The notes under the pieces were generated by a model. That model was not told the origin of the DNA and ran no database searches. It saw only the letters and a list, made by a program, of their open reading frames with translations. 64,000 nt of DNA from Pleurodeles waltl (taxonomy: Eukaryota; Chordata; Amphibia; Caudata; Salamandridae), in assembly GCF_031143425.1 (NCBI RefSeq), contig NC_090439.1, positions 348,372,027-348,436,026 on the forward strand, in the 5' to 3' direction. Both the position numbers and the translations under genes were made by a program. Shown piece after piece: positions 44,802 to 57,108 of the stretch (positions are counted from its first letter, which is position 1; every line of letters begins with the position of its first letter).

Positions 44802-47796
44802 TGTATGAGGCTGGCCTGGCTTGTAGTGGGTACCAGAGGTACTTACACCTTGTACCAGGTCCAGTTATCCCTTATTAGTGCAGAAGAGGTGTTTCTAGCA
44901 GCTTAGGCTGATAGAAGGCAGCTATTGCAAAGCAGCTTAGGCTGAACTAGGAGACATGTAAAGCTCCTACTGTACCACTGGTGTCATATGCACAATATCC
45001 TAAGAAAACACAATACACAGCAGTACTAAAAATAAAGGTACTTTATTTTTCTGACAATATGCCAAAAGTATCTCAGTGAGTGCCCTCAGTATGAGGATAA
45101 GTTATATACACAAGATATATGTACACAAACCAAACTTAGGTAAGTAATAGCAAGCAAAGTAATGCAAGCAGTGTAAAATTACAGTAGATTGCAATAGGAG
45201 CACATAAGTATAGGGGCAACACAAACCATATACTCCAAAAGTGGAATGCAAACCACGAATGGACCCCAAACCTATGTGAACTTGTAGAGGGTCGCTGGGA
45301 CTATAAGAAAACAGTGAGGGTTAGAAAAATAGCCCACCCCAAGACCCTGTAAGGTAGGTGTAAATTGCCCCTACTACCCCCAGAGAGCACAGAAGTCGTG
45401 CTAGGGGTTTTCTGCGGGAAGAACAAACACCAGCAATGCAACAACTGTGGATTTCCGGACCTGAGTACCTGTAAGACAAGGGGACCAAGTCCAATAGTCA
45501 CGACAGTGTCGAGAGTGGGCAGGAGCCCAGGAAATGCCAGCTGAGGGTGCAAGGAAGCTGCCACCGGTTGGAAGAAGCTTGGCGTTCTGCAAGAAAGAAG
45601 AGGACTAGGGACTTCTCCTTTGGAGGATGGATGTCCCACGTCGCGATGAAGCTTGCAGAGGTGTTCCCACGCAGAAAGACTGCAAACAAGCCTTGTAGCA
45701 GCTAGGGTCGCAGTAGAGGGTTTTGGGTGCTGCTGTGGCCCAGGAGGGACCAGGATGTGGCCACTTGGAGGAGGAGACAGAGGGGGCACCCAGCAACTCA
45801 GGGAGCCCTCTCAGAAGCAGGCAACACACGCAGACGTACCTGAACAGGCACTTGGAAGAAAAGTGAACCGGAGTCCACCCGAAGTCACAAAAGGGAGTCC
45901 CATGATGCCGGAGTACAACTCAGAAGGTTGTGCACTGCAGAAAGGAGTGTCGGGGACCCATGCTTGGCTGTCCATGAAGGAAATCCTGGAAGAGTGCACA
46001 GGAGCCGGAGCAGCTGCAAATCACACAGTACCCAGCAATGCAGTCTAGCGTGGGGAGGCAAGGACTTACCTCCACCAAACTTGGACTGAAGAGTCACTGG
46101 ACTGTGGGAGTCACTTGGACAGAGTTGCTGAGTTCCAGGGACCACGCTCGTCGTGCTGAGAGGAGACCCAGAGGACCAGTGATGCAGTCTTTTGGTGCCT
46201 GCGGTTGCAGGGGGAAGATTCTGTTGACCCACAGGAGATTTCTTCAGAGCTCCTGGTGCAGAGAGGAGGCAGGCTACCCCCAGAGCATGCACCACCTGGA
46301 AACAGTTGAGAAAGCCGGCAGGATGAAGCGACACAAGGTTGCTATTAGTCGTCTTGCTACTTTGTTGAGATTTTGCAGGCGTCCTGAGCAGTCAGCGGTC
46401 GATCCTTTGGTAGAAGGTGAAGAGGGAGATGCAGAGGAACTCTGGTGAGCTCTTGCATTCGTTATCTGGTGAGATCCCCAAAGCAGAGACCCTAAGTAGC
46501 CAGAAAAGGAGGTTTGGCTACCTAGGAAGGAGGATTGGCTACCAAGAGAGGTAAGAGCCTATCAGAAGGAGCCTCTGACGTCACCTGCTGGCACTTTCCA
46601 CTCAGAGCAGTCCAGTGTGCCACAAACACCTCTGTTTCCAAGATGGCAGAGGTCTGGGACACACTGGAGGAGCTCTGGGCACCTCCCCTGGGAGGTGCAG
46701 GTCAGGGGAGTGGTCACTCCCCTTTCCTTTGTCCAGTTTCGCGCCAGAGCAGGGCTGGGGGATCCCTGCACCGGTGTAGACTGGCTTATGCAGAGATGGG
46801 AACCATCTGTGCCCATCAAAGCATTTCCAGAGGCTGGGGGAGACTACTCCTCCCCAGCCTTCACACCTATTTCCAAAGGGAGAGGGTGTTACACCCTCTC
46901 TCAGAGGAAGTCCTTTGTTCTGCCTTCCTGGGCCAGGGCTGCCTGGACCCCAGGAGGGCAGAAACCTGTCTGAGGGGTAGGCAGCAGCAGCAGCTGCAGT
47001 GGAGACCCCGGAAAGGAGTTTGGCATTACCCGGGTAGTATGCTAGAGACACGGGGATCATGGAATTATCCCCCCAATGCCAGAATGGCATTGGGGGGACA
47101 ATTCCACGATCTTAGACATGTTACATGGCCATGTTCGGAGTTACCGTTGGGACGCTGTACATAGGTAGGGACCTATGTGCAGTGCACACGTGTAATGGTG
47201 TCCCCGCACTCACAAAGTCCGGGGAATTTGCCCTGAACGATGTGGGGGCACCTTGGCTAGTGCCAGGGTGCCCACACACTAAGTAACTTTGCACCTAACC
47301 TTCACCAAGTGAAGGTTAGACATATAGGTGACTTATAAGTTACTTAAGTGCAGTGGTAAATGGCTATGAAATAACATGGACGTTATTTCACGCAGGCTGC
47401 AGTGGCAGGCCTGTGTAAGAATTGTCAGAGCTCCCTATGGGAGGCAAAAGAAATGCTACAGCCCATAGGAATCTCCTGGAAGCCCAATACCCTGGGTCCC
47501 TCATACCATATGCTAGGGAATTATATGGGTGTACCAGTATGCCAATGTGAATTGGTAAATTTAGTCACTAGCCTGTTAGTGACAAATTTGGAAAGCAGAG
47601 AGAGCATAACCACTGAGGTTCTGGTTAGCAGAGCCTCAGTGAGACAGTTAGGCATCACACAGGGAACACATACAGGGCACATACTTATGAGCTCTGGGGC
47701 CCTGCCTGGCAGGGTCCCAGTGACACATAGACTAAAACAACATATATACAGTGAAATAGGGGGGTAACACGCCAGGCAAGATGGTACTTTCCTACA
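44802..47796. mobile_element. LTR-like insertion (probable solo LTR) in element C
   Basis: It starts TGTATGAGGC and ends TTTCCTACA with an exact 5-bp duplication GTTAC (44797-44801 and 47797-47801). Its 3.0 kb is GC-richer than its surroundings. Open frames (for example 45653-46448) show no retroviral or cellular motif. It reads as a very long solo LTR or a non-autonomous LTR element and separates the gene 2 promoter block from its coding exons. Confidence 0.7.
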
Positions 47797-48479
47797 GTTA
47801 CTTGTAGCAGTGTTTGTGATTTTGTGTAGTTTAGTGTATTTCATATTGTATTTGTACTGTCGGTGTCTGTCTGGGTGTTAGATTAGTTGGGTTAGTTGTG
47901 GTTCTTAAGTTTGGGCAGTAAGCTTCCTATATTCTCCTTTATCTTTTTTTTCACTATTTACTGTTTGAAATTGTAGTTGAGGGACATGTCAGAAAGGGCG
48001 AGGCTAACACGGATGGGGGAGGAGGAGCTTGGGTGCTTCGTGTGGCTGGTGTGCCACTTCCTACCCATGATGCTCAAGATGGGTGGCAGGGTGATACAGG
48101 GGTATCACACAGAGGTGAGGCGGCTGCGGTGGGGCAAGGTGCTCCACCACCTGAAGAGGGTGTACTATACCAGCCGGAATGAGCACCAGCTAAAGCATTG
48201 CTGGGCTGACCTGGTGGCCAGAGAGCAGGATCTGCTGGACCACCTGAGTGTGGTGATCGGTGGCCCTGTTGGTGAGTATCACATTGACATATGTGTACAG
48301 TAGAATGTTCCTGAGTGACAGTAGCAGATGTGTTGGCATGCTGCATGCAATGTTTTTGGCCAGGTTGAATGCAACCAGAATGAATTGTTAGTGTCCCAGT
48401 ACTGAAATGGAGTCCACATGTCTATACATGTTAACAATGCAGGTCAGAGGTTTGTTGAGTCATGTACGACTCTCACTTA

Positions 48480-49197
48480 GGGCCACATCTACGAAGCTCT
48501 TTTTTATCATCACAAACAGCCCAATTTGCAGAACTGGGCCATTTGTGACAAGAAAAAAGCTTTTTCCAATACACAAACCCACTTTTGCCATTTGGTAATC
48601 ACATTACCGAGTCACAAAAAGGGTTTGCGTGTCGCATTTAGGAAGGGGCGTTCCCTTCCTAATTGTGAGTCGCAGTCCGATGTATGATTGTTTTGCAAAT
48701 GCCGTCACAAAACAATTGCAGTTATCACCAGTTTCAAGCTGGTGCTAACCCATTCTCAAAAGGGAAGGATCCCCAGGGGACCCCTTCCCTTTTGTGAATG
48801 CATGCAAAAACATTTGTTTGGAGCAGGCAGTGTTCGCATAGACCAAAAGAAAAGAAAAGTTATCATTTTTGTTTTTGAAATGCATTCCGTATTCCTTTAA
48901 TGAAAATGGGCTGCATATCAAATAAATAAATACTGCTTTATTTAAAAGCAGTCACAGACATGGTGGTCTGCTGACCCCAGCAGGCCACCATCCCTGTGAG
49001 TGCTGCCATTCCCAATGGGTTTGCAAATTGAGACCTACCTTGTGAATATTCATGGGGTAGGTCATTTTCTACCCCAATAAGAATTGCAAACAGTGTCTTT
49101 GACAGTGTTGTACATCAGGTTTTGTGACTCACAAATTGCAATTCGCTAAGTATCGCAATTTGCGTCCCCCAAAACCTGATCTTCGCACATGTGGCCC
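48480..49197. mobile_element. Miniature element, third end type, in gene 2 intron
   Basis: It begins GGGCCACATCTACGAAG and ends CTTCGCACATGTGGCCC with TTA on both flanks (48477-48479, 49198-49200). It is 718 bases. The interior has inverted repeats based on TTTGTGAC and GTCACAAA. Confidence 0.88.
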
Positions 49198-49523
49198 TTA
49201 GTCACACACATTTCAGGTGCCATGGCAACACCTGTGCCCCTGCATTCTGTCAATGATGATCAGACAAGACACCAGCAGCATACCATATTTCACTGGATAT
49301 TGACAGCAAAGTGGGCAATCCATGTTTAGCTCTACTTTGTCTTCATTACACACACATGATCCCTGACATTAATTTGGCAAAGGGGGCATACCCGCCTTAG
49401 GGGACGCTGGCAATGGGGCATTTGTTACCAACATACAACTGTGCCACATCAGTCATGGACCACTGAACAAATGATAATTGCAGACTGAAAATTGAGCCCC
49501 AGGTCCATCACACAGTTACTCAG

Positions 49524-49737
49524 GCCCTGATTCATTCTTTTTGGTGCAAAACTGCACTAGCGCAGTTTTGCACCAAAAAGTTTAGCACCGGGTTGCACCA
49601 TTTCAGTGCACCAGCCAGGCACCATATTTATGGAATGGTGCAAGCTGGTGCAAAGGGTGGGCTAGCATTAAAAAAAAATGACGTTAGTCGGTTGGGGCTG
49701 GCGCTATGGAAGAAGGGGGTTTTGCACCAAAAAATGA
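49524..49737 (-). mobile_element. Truncated miniature element, family 1
   Basis: It starts GGCCCTGATTCATTC and GGTGCAAAACTGC/GCAGTTTTGCACC, like the right end of family 1, and stops near ATGACATATAT without the opposite end. Confidence 0.65.
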
Positions 49738-50232
49738 CATATATCAAGGTAGGCTGGATGGAGACATTGTGTCCTGTGCAAGGGTTACCCATTCACAAGC
49801 AGAGAGTCATATCTTGGGAGTCTTGTGCTGTGCAATAGGCAGCAGCGTGTGAACAAGGTGATTAGTAGCGACATGTAGGTCCACATGTGACTTGGAAGTG
49901 TACCAGTGTCAGTATATTGGCACTGGGTCATACGGCATTCTCACAACACAGTGATGCACCAGTTTTCCACACAAAATGATGCATCCCAGTATTGTAATGT
50001 ACATTTAGGACTGGGTGGGTAACTGTCCCCAGCATGTTGCCCCATAAGTTGTACTCCATTCATGTGACACTTATGTGGTATGTAATAGGTGTGCATGCAG
50101 GTCAAGGCCAGATGTTTGCTCACATCAATGTGGTTGTTTCGGGAATTGTGTTGGCAGATCAGGTGTTGATGGATGTCCACACCTGGACACATGAATATAG
50201 ATGTGAATGACCTATGGATACCTGCTTCCTAG
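49738..50232 (+). other. Gene 2 intron, remainder
   Basis: Non-coding AT-rich sequence up to the TTCCTAG acceptor. Confidence 0.45.
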
Positions 50233-51241
50233 GTGGCAGCCCTCCTCACGTGTTCCACTCCCTAAATCCATGTATAAGTGGACATGCCTTTGTGGTCGAC
50301 CTCGACAGTAGTGATGATGTATTGCATGCCCATCCCCCTGAGGCACAGGGGTAGGGGAACAACATATATGTAGATAGGTGGGATGGTCACAGTGTAGATG
50401 GCAGTCATCTCATTCAGGCTTGCATGTGTTCCAATCAACACTGAGCCCTTATGATTAGCAACTGCATACCATACTCACAATGACATCTACCAGTAACTGG
50501 TGTTGTGTGCTTTAAAGTTGACTCAGATGATGAAGGTTAGTGGGACTGGCCCATGTGAAGTAGTTGCTGCCTTTTCATTGTGACACATTGCACTAAATCA
50601 ATGCACAGATTAGATTATTTTGTTCCAACTCTTTTTGTGCTTTGCTTTGGTGTCAATGACATGATGGGTAGGCAGAGTTGCTGTTACATTCATCAGGGAC
50701 ATTGTATTTTCTGGACTGTGATTCGGAGTGCCTATGCAAATTGAGGCAGAGTGTTAGAGTATCATCTGTTCATACATCACACAATGATGACACTGATGGT
50801 TGTCTGCCTCAATTTTCCAGCTCCCAATGTGGATGTTGCGGAACTCAGGAAGTTCCAGACGAGGGCAATGCGCTATCACCACATATTGGATGTGGAGTCT
50901 GGGTACCGCAAGATGACACACTCTTTTGAAAAGAGCGAGCTACTGGGGAATTGCAGGCATTCAGCCAAAGGGGACCTGCATTTGCCACAAAGAGTGGACC
51001 GATCACCACAACTACCTAGGGGGATACAGCTGCCACCATCACATCTGCCCCACCTGCAGCACCCTCAACATCGGCACCAAAGCCCACCACGCCTGCTGCA
51101 ATGGACATGTCAGCAATAAAGAACCTACAGAGGGACATGAAACAGGTCCTCAAGAAGCTGGGTAGCATAAAGAAGGAGGTAGACCGCAATACAAAGAGAC
51201 TGAAGGCCATCAAGAGGACACTCAAGAGGGCCAACCTCTGA

Positions 51242-52258
51242 ACTGATGCCTCCCTTCACCCCTAGTCAGTCCCCTCCCTCCTCATTCCTTATCATGTTTT
51301 GTAGAGGGTTTAAGGTGGCTACTGATAGTTTAGAGTAGGGTAGTTGTATTTAGATAGGATAAGTAGGTTTGGGGGTTCATATTATTACATGTTAGTATGT
51401 AGGTGGGTGGGTGTTAATGTTGGGGCATTTGTGTTAAAAAAAAATGATAAAAATAATAAATATATATTTGTTTAGGATTAGATAGTATATGTTTAGGTTA
51501 GTATAAGTTGTCCTACATGTGTCTCGTGATTTAACGGGGGTGGGGGGCCAATGTTTAGAGTGTTTTATTAAATGTGGTAAGTAAGCTTAGCATAGGGTAG
51601 TTAGGGCCAGTTGTAGGTAATGTATAGGTAGGATAGATTAGGTTAGGATAGGTGTTTAACATAGTTTTCAGTTCAGTCTTCTACATATATAATAAAACTT
51701 TGGATATTCCCTGACTGCATCTTTCATATGCTTGGGGCTCAGGGTCTTCGCATGAGTGTACAGTGCCAATCGTCTGTTGGCCTGGGGATTCCATCCTGCA
51801 TCCAGATCCCTCTCCTGACATCTTCATTCCCACTTCCAACTGAGCTGTCACAGTGGCAGCTACAACAAATCTACTTCTCAATGCATCTGCCATCCAATAT
51901 TCCCACTCAAGGTGACTATGCTTCCCATGTATTGGACAGGTAGGTGTGGTTTTTAAGCTGTTAATGTTTGGGTCCTGTGTCAGAATGTTGGGCACTGTGT
52001 TACGTCTGCCTGCAGTCTGAAGTTCATGTCAACACCGCTAACCTGAGCAGTGGCAAATTCAGATGAGGTCAAGTGTAACTATTTCATACCAATGTGTTTC
52101 ACTGGTACTCCTAGCTGATGTTATTGCCCGAGCACTCTTACACAGCCATTCCTGCTGTATGTAGTGGGTGAGGCATACATGTGTTAAACAAATGTCACAT
52201 ACACAGTGACTTGCTTATAGGGGATGTGGCCGGCATTGATGTTCGTCATGTAGGAATC
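51242..52258 (+). other. Gene 2 3' region and spacer of element C
   Basis: 51242-51710 resembles 21485-21960 of element B, with TAGGTAGG-type words and A-rich stretches (51434-51465, ATAATAAAT). The frame at 51728-51943 ends at a GTAGGT but has no homologue visible in element B, so it is not called. Confidence 0.45.
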
Positions 52259-52261
52259 TTG

Positions 52262-52958
52262 GGGCATATTGATACTCTGTTTGTGCCAGATGTGCGTCAT
52301 TTTTTTTACGCAAATCCGGCGCAAACTTAACTCCATATTTATATTTTGGCGCTAGACATGTCTAGCACCAAAATATTGGAGTTAAAGTCATTTTTTGCGT
52401 GCGGAAAACTACCTTGTGTCAATGAGATGGAAGGTAGGTGTTCCCGGGCAAAAAATTACTCTATGGCCCTAGCACCTTATTTATCCTCATGTGCAAAAAT
52501 CACGCACGGGATGGAGGAGGGGTCAAAAAATTGTGCAAGCTTAGTTTGCACCATTTGTGAACACCTGGGTCAGGGCAGGTGTTAGGGGACCTGTGGGTCT
52601 ATTTCCATGGTGGAACACCATGGAATAAGCCCACAGGTGCCCTCCACATGCCCCAGGGACACCCCCACCCACACCAGAGGGACAGCAGAGGATGGGGGAC
52701 CCATCCCAGGTAAGTATAGGTAAGTACAGGTAAGTAGTATTTTTTTTTAAAGCGCCATTGGGTGCCTGAAATGGGCCCCCTACATGGCACTGGGTGCGGT
52801 GGCCATGCCCAGGGGACCCTGGTGCCCTGTGCTGGCCATTGGGGTGGTGGGTCTGACTCCTGTCTTTTTTAAGACAGAAGTCATGTGGTATGGATCAGTT
52901 TGCGTTAGAAAATGACTCGTTAGTGCAGTTTTGTACCAAAAAGTATAAATCAGGGCCC
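52262..52958 (+). mobile_element. Miniature Harbinger element, family 1, shorter form
   Basis: It begins GGGCATATTGATACTCTG and ends AGTATAAATCAGGGCCC with TTG on both flanks (52259-52261, 52959-52961). It is 697 bases, with an internal deletion near the right end. Confidence 0.85.
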
Positions 52959-52961
52959 TTG

Positions 52962-53408
52962 TGCATAGATATCTGCCCACAATATTTCTGCACTCTTATA
53001 CTGACACTCTGGGACTATAAACATGTTCCACATATCACAACTCTACAGCAAAGAAGATGTGTCACATTACACAGAGACAAAGTGGTTGTGTAGATGCTGT
53101 TTATTTCAAAGTGCTGTAGTGCAATATTTACATTGTCCATGTCTGTGACCCCATTAATGAAAACCATTCTATTGTGACATAACACAAGTGCAGGGTTGAG
53201 GGACATGTCATTGGACATGCTGGGGTGAAGTGTCGTTCAGTGCAGGGGAACATGAATTGCCAATGGAGTAGTGAGAGAAAATTGCAGTCCATAGTGGAAA
53301 GGTTAACAGTATGTCGGTGAAGAGTGCATGTTACCAACTGTAGCAACACTGGCATGTTGTCAAGCACAGGACAAAAGGAAATCACTGCTCATGTGGCATG
53401 GGCTGGTG
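52962..53408. other. Element C spacer, 3' of gene 3
   Basis: No gene seen. It lies just downstream of the minus-strand gene 3 stop and may hold its 3' untranslated region. Confidence 0.45.
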
Positions 53409-54251
53409 CTACCTGGTACTCCTGCAGGTGAAGATGATCTGTTCCACATCTTCATCCTCTGATGTGTGTGTTGTCTCCTCTGTCCTTGATGGTGGTGGTG
53501 GTGGGGTAGAGGGGGCGACACACACTTCAGTGGTTGGAGAAGTGGACACGAAATTCCCAGCAGCTGCCATCTGTGGAACTACATATGGCATCACTGCAGC
53601 AAGGAGGAGCTTCCGATTATTGAGTATGGCAGCAATATCCCTGTGGTAAGCGGCCATGTCTGCCCTGAGGGAGGCCAGTTCCCGGTGCATGGAGTCCTGC
53701 TTGTTGTCATGCAAGCAGCAGCAAGATTGGGAGGGCAGGTGCTGTGTCAACTCCCTCAAAGCAGTGGTTAGGTCCCTCACACACTGTTGGACTTCATGCA
53801 GTGGGGATTGTGCGCCTTGTTTGGCTGCTCTCTGTTTAGTGGCCGTTATGATGCACATGCGCATACCCTCAAGGCTGACTGCCATAGTTTGCATTCCCAC
53901 CCGCACCTCCTTGGCCAGCTCCCACTGGACTCCCACTACTGTCCTCTCAAAGGTGGTCCCTGTGTCGTCAGAGTCCTCAGCTGTGTTTGAGCTGGCAGGT
54001 CTTACTATTGGTGTGGTGGCTGGGGCCTCTGGGATGGCTGATACATGAATGCTCCTCCTTGCAATTGGAGGTGGTGTCTGGAGGGCTCCCAGGACATCTT
54101 GGAGAGTTTGCTGGCTGATGGTTGTCAGCTGGTCATCCAGGACATCAGGATAGACCAGGACAGGCAGAGCCACAGGAGAGCCATCTTCCTCTGCAATGAG
54201 ATATTGTATAATTAGTGTATCTGTGTTGTGGCAGTTGTCATGTGATGTCAC

Positions 54252-54657
54252 TGACTTCCTATTGGTGGCACATTGTCATCTTGGTTCCCATGCATTGTTC
54301 CTGTACTTAATGTTTGCAGTCTCTCAGCCCTATGCCCCACCTGCATGTCACATGAAGGGATGGGCTGTTTGCGCAATTGTCTGCATCACATCTTCTAGGT
54401 GTGGGTTCTGTCCAATTTGTGGCTTGAAAACTTCTTGTCCTCATCAACCCTCCCTCTGCTTCCATTTACATGGTGAGTCCTTGCAATTTGGGTTGGTGTG
54501 CTGATGCCACAGCACCACACATGACAATATGGCCTTGTCCCCGTCCTTCATTTTTCACATGCACCTATGTGGTGCTGAAACCTAGCACCACCCCATGCAT
54601 GGTATTGCCAGTAGACAATGCACTTGTTACCATTGGTAGCTCCTCATGTTGTTGTTT
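54252..54657. other. Gene 3 intron next to the L2 insertion
   Basis: Non-coding. The composition switches abruptly at about 54658 to the C-rich L2. Confidence 0.5.
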
Positions 54658-57108
54658 GGGCCACGCGCCCCTTTCAGCGACGCCATCGCCGACTTCATCT
54701 CCCCGCACGCCCTCGCCTCGCCAGACTACATCCTCCTAGGTGACCTCAACTTCCATCTGGAACAAAACAACGACCCCAACACCACCACCCTGCTCGACAA
54801 CCTCGCCAACCTCGGCCTCAAACAACTGGTGAACACCGCCACCCACATCGCCGGACACACGCTTGATCCCATCTTCTCCGCCAGCAAACACGTCTTCTTC
54901 AGCCACGCCTCCGCCCTACACTGGACCGACCACAGCTGCGTCCACTTCACATTCCGACGCGAGACCCGCCACCTCCGCACCCAACCCATCCCTCGTCGAC
55001 AGTGGAACAAGATCCCCGAAGAGCAACTCTTCTCCGCACTCGCCGCCAACCAACCCACCCTCATCACCGACCCCAACGATGCAGCCCTCAACCTCACAAA
55101 CTGGATCTCCAACTGCGCAGACATCCTTGCTCCCCTCAAATGCACGCATCGACAGACCAACACCAAAAAACCTCTCTGGTTCTCTGACACCCTCAAAGAA
55201 TCTAAGAAAACTTGTCGTGCCCTTGAGAAAGCCTGGCGCAAGGACCGCACCGCTGACAACATGACCGCCCTCAAGAACGCTACCCGCGAACACCACCACC
55301 TGATCCGCGCTGCCAAAAGGAACTTCTTCACCGACAGACTGGATAAAAACAGACACAACAGCAGAGAACTCTTCAGCATCGTCAAGGAGTTCTCCAACCC
55401 CAGCGCCAACGCCAACGCCGTCACGCCCTCACAGGATTTGTGCGAATCCCTCGCCACTTTCTTCCATCGCAAGATCAGCGACCTCCACGACAGCTTCGGA
55501 CACCAGACCCAACCAAACACCACCGAACCGGCATCCACGGCCATCACCCTCAACAACTGGTCCCACATCAACACGGAAGAAACCAAATCCATCATGAACT
55601 CTATCCACTCCGGCGCCCCTTCGGACCCCTGCCCGCACTTCATCTTTAACAAAGCCGACGACATCATCGCCCCGCACCTCCAGACCGTCATCAACTCTTC
55701 TTTTTCTTCTGCTACCTTCCCCGAATGCTGGAAACACGCCGAAGTCAACGCCCTACTAAAGAAACCTACGGCTGACCCGAGCGACCTGAAAGACCTCCGC
55801 CCCATCTCTCTTCTGCCTTTCCCAGCCAAAGTAATAGAGAAGACCGTCAACAAACAGCTGACCACCTTCCTGGAAGACAACAACCTGCTCGACCCCTCAC
55901 AAACCGGATTCCGAACCAACCACAGCACTGAAACCGCCCTCATCTCAGTCACTGACGACATCAGAACCCTGATGGACCACAGTGAAACAATCGCCCTCAT
56001 TCTGCTCGACCTCTCGGCTGCCTTTGACACCGTCTGTCACCGCACCCTAATCACCCGCCTCCGCTCCACCAGAATCCAAGGCCAGGCCCTGGACTGGATC
56101 GCCTCCTTCCTCTCAAACCGTTCCCAAAGAGTTTACCTCCCTCCGTTTCGCTCAGAACCCACCGAGATCATCTGCGGCGTACCCCAGGGCTCATCACTCA
56201 GCCCGACACTCTTCAATGTCTACATGAGCCCCCTCGCCAACATCGTACGCAAGCACGACATCATCATCACCTCCTACGCCGACGACACCCAACTTATACT
56301 CTCCCTCACCAAGGACCCCGCCAGCGCCAAGACCAACCTACAAGAGGGTATGAAGGACGTCGCAGATTGGATGAAGCTCAGCCGCCTAAAGCTGAACTCT
56401 GAAAAAACGGAAGTCCTCATCCTCGGCAACACCCCGTCCGCCTGGGACGACTCCTGGTGGCCCACGGCCCTCGGCACCGCGCCGACCCCCACAGACCACG
56501 CCCGCAACCTCGGCTTCATCTTGGACCCTCTTCTCACCATGACCAAGCAAGTCAACGCCGTGTCCTCCGCCTGCTTCCTCACCCTCCGCATGCTCCGCAG
56601 GATCTTCCCCTGGATCCCCGCCGACACCAGGAAAACCGTGACCCACGCCCTCGTCACGAGCCGCCTGGACTACGGCAACACCCTCTACGCCGGGACCACA
56701 GCCAAACTCCAAAATCGCCTGCAACGCATTCAAAACGCCTCGGCCCGCCTCATCCTCGACATACCCTGCAGCAGCCACATCTCCGCACACCTGAGACACC
56801 TGCATTGGCTCCCAGTCAGCAAAAGGATCACCTTCCGACTTCTCACCCACGCACACAAAGCCCTCCACGACAAGGGACCGGAATACCTCAACAGACGCCT
56901 CAGCTTCTACATCCCCACCCGCCTCCTCCGCTCCTCTGGCCTCGCACTCGCTGCTGTCCCTCGCATCCGCCGCTCCACGGCGGGTGGGAGATCTTTCTCC
57001 TTCCTGGCGGCCAAGACCTGGAACTCCCTCCCCACCAGCCTCAGGACCACCCAGGACCACTCCGCTTTCCGGAGACTCCTAAAGACCTGGCTGTTCGAGC
57101 AGCGATAA
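54658..57108 (+). CDS. L2 ORF2 fragment, partial endonuclease plus intact reverse transcriptase
   Basis: The open frame continues from the truncated 5' end without a stop for about 816 codons. It begins GPRAPFSDAIADF and YILLGDLNFHLE, mid-endonuclease. RT motifs are FRTNHSTETALI, ALILLDLSAAFDTVCH, GVPQGSSLSPTLFN and the catalytic TSYADDTQL. The C-terminus has SGLALAAVPRIRR, KTWNSLPTSLR and ends LFEQR. The upstream ATG at 54646 lies in flanking DNA, so the start is artificial. Loss of the N-terminal endonuclease makes the copy unable to move alone, but the clean frame implies recent insertion. Confidence 0.85.
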   Translation, partial: GPRAPFSDAIADFISPHALASPDYILLGDLNFHLEQNNDPNTTTLLDNLANLGLKQLVNTATHIAGHTLDPIFSASKHVFFSHASALHWTDHSCVHFTFRRETRHLRTQPIPRRQWNKIPEEQLFSALAANQPTLITDPNDAALNLTNWISNCADILAPLKCTHRQTNTKKPLWFSDTLKESKKTCRALEKAWRKDRTADNMTALKNATREHHHLIRAAKRNFFTDRLDKNRHNSRELFSIVKEFSNPSANANAVTPSQDLCESLATFFHRKISDLHDSFGHQTQPNTTEPASTAITLNNWSHINTEETKSIMNSIHSGAPSDPCPHFIFNKADDIIAPHLQTVINSSFSSATFPECWKHAEVNALLKKPTADPSDLKDLRPISLLPFPAKVIEKTVNKQLTTFLEDNNLLDPSQTGFRTNHSTETALISVTDDIRTLMDHSETIALILLDLSAAFDTVCHRTLITRLRSTRIQGQALDWIASFLSNRSQRVYLPPFRSEPTEIICGVPQGSSLSPTLFNVYMSPLANIVRKHDIIITSYADDTQLILSLTKDPASAKTNLQEGMKDVADWMKLSRLKLNSEKTEVLILGNTPSAWDDSWWPTALGTAPTPTDHARNLGFILDPLLTMTKQVNAVSSACFLTLRMLRRIFPWIPADTRKTVTHALVTSRLDYGNTLYAGTTAKLQNRLQRIQNASARLILDIPCSSHISAHLRHLHWLPVSKRITFRLLTHAHKALHDKGPEYLNRRLSFYIPTRLLRSSGLALAAVPRIRRSTAGGRSFSFLAAKTWNSLPTSLRTTQDHSAFRRLLKTWLFEQR

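Larger units (their letters stand above)
47986..51241 (+). pseudogene. Element C gene 2, SANT-like plus coiled-coil protein
   Basis: Exon 1 (47986-48271) starts MSERARLTRMGEEELG and contains VRRLRWGKVLHHLKRVYY then NEHQLKHCWADLVAREQ, resembling SANT/Myb helices. It ends IGGPVG at a GTGAGT donor. Exon 2 probably starts at 50233 after TTCCTAG (GGSPPHVFHS), with an unclear donor. A further exon starts at 50821 after TTTTCCAG with PNVDVAELRKFQTRAMRYHH. A Ser/Thr/Pro/Ala linker follows. The final Lys-rich helix is NLQRDMKQVLKKLGSIKKEV, ending LKRANL at 51241. At least one stop and one frameshift lie in the last exon. The same exon-end positions recur in element B, which supports a real spliced gene. 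Function is unknown; DNA binding and oligomerisation are inferred. Confidence 0.62.

Noticed and set aside
45653..47164. Several frames of 130-210 codons in both strands
   Set aside because: They lie within the GC-richer LTR-like insertion, overlap one another on both strands and have no recognisable domain.
51728..51943. Candidate extra exon ending at a GT donor
   Set aside because: No matching segment was found in element B and no protein family was recognised.
54726..56030. A 434-codon frame on the minus strand
   Set aside because: It is antisense to the L2 reverse transcriptase, in C-rich DNA where the opposite strand stays open by composition.
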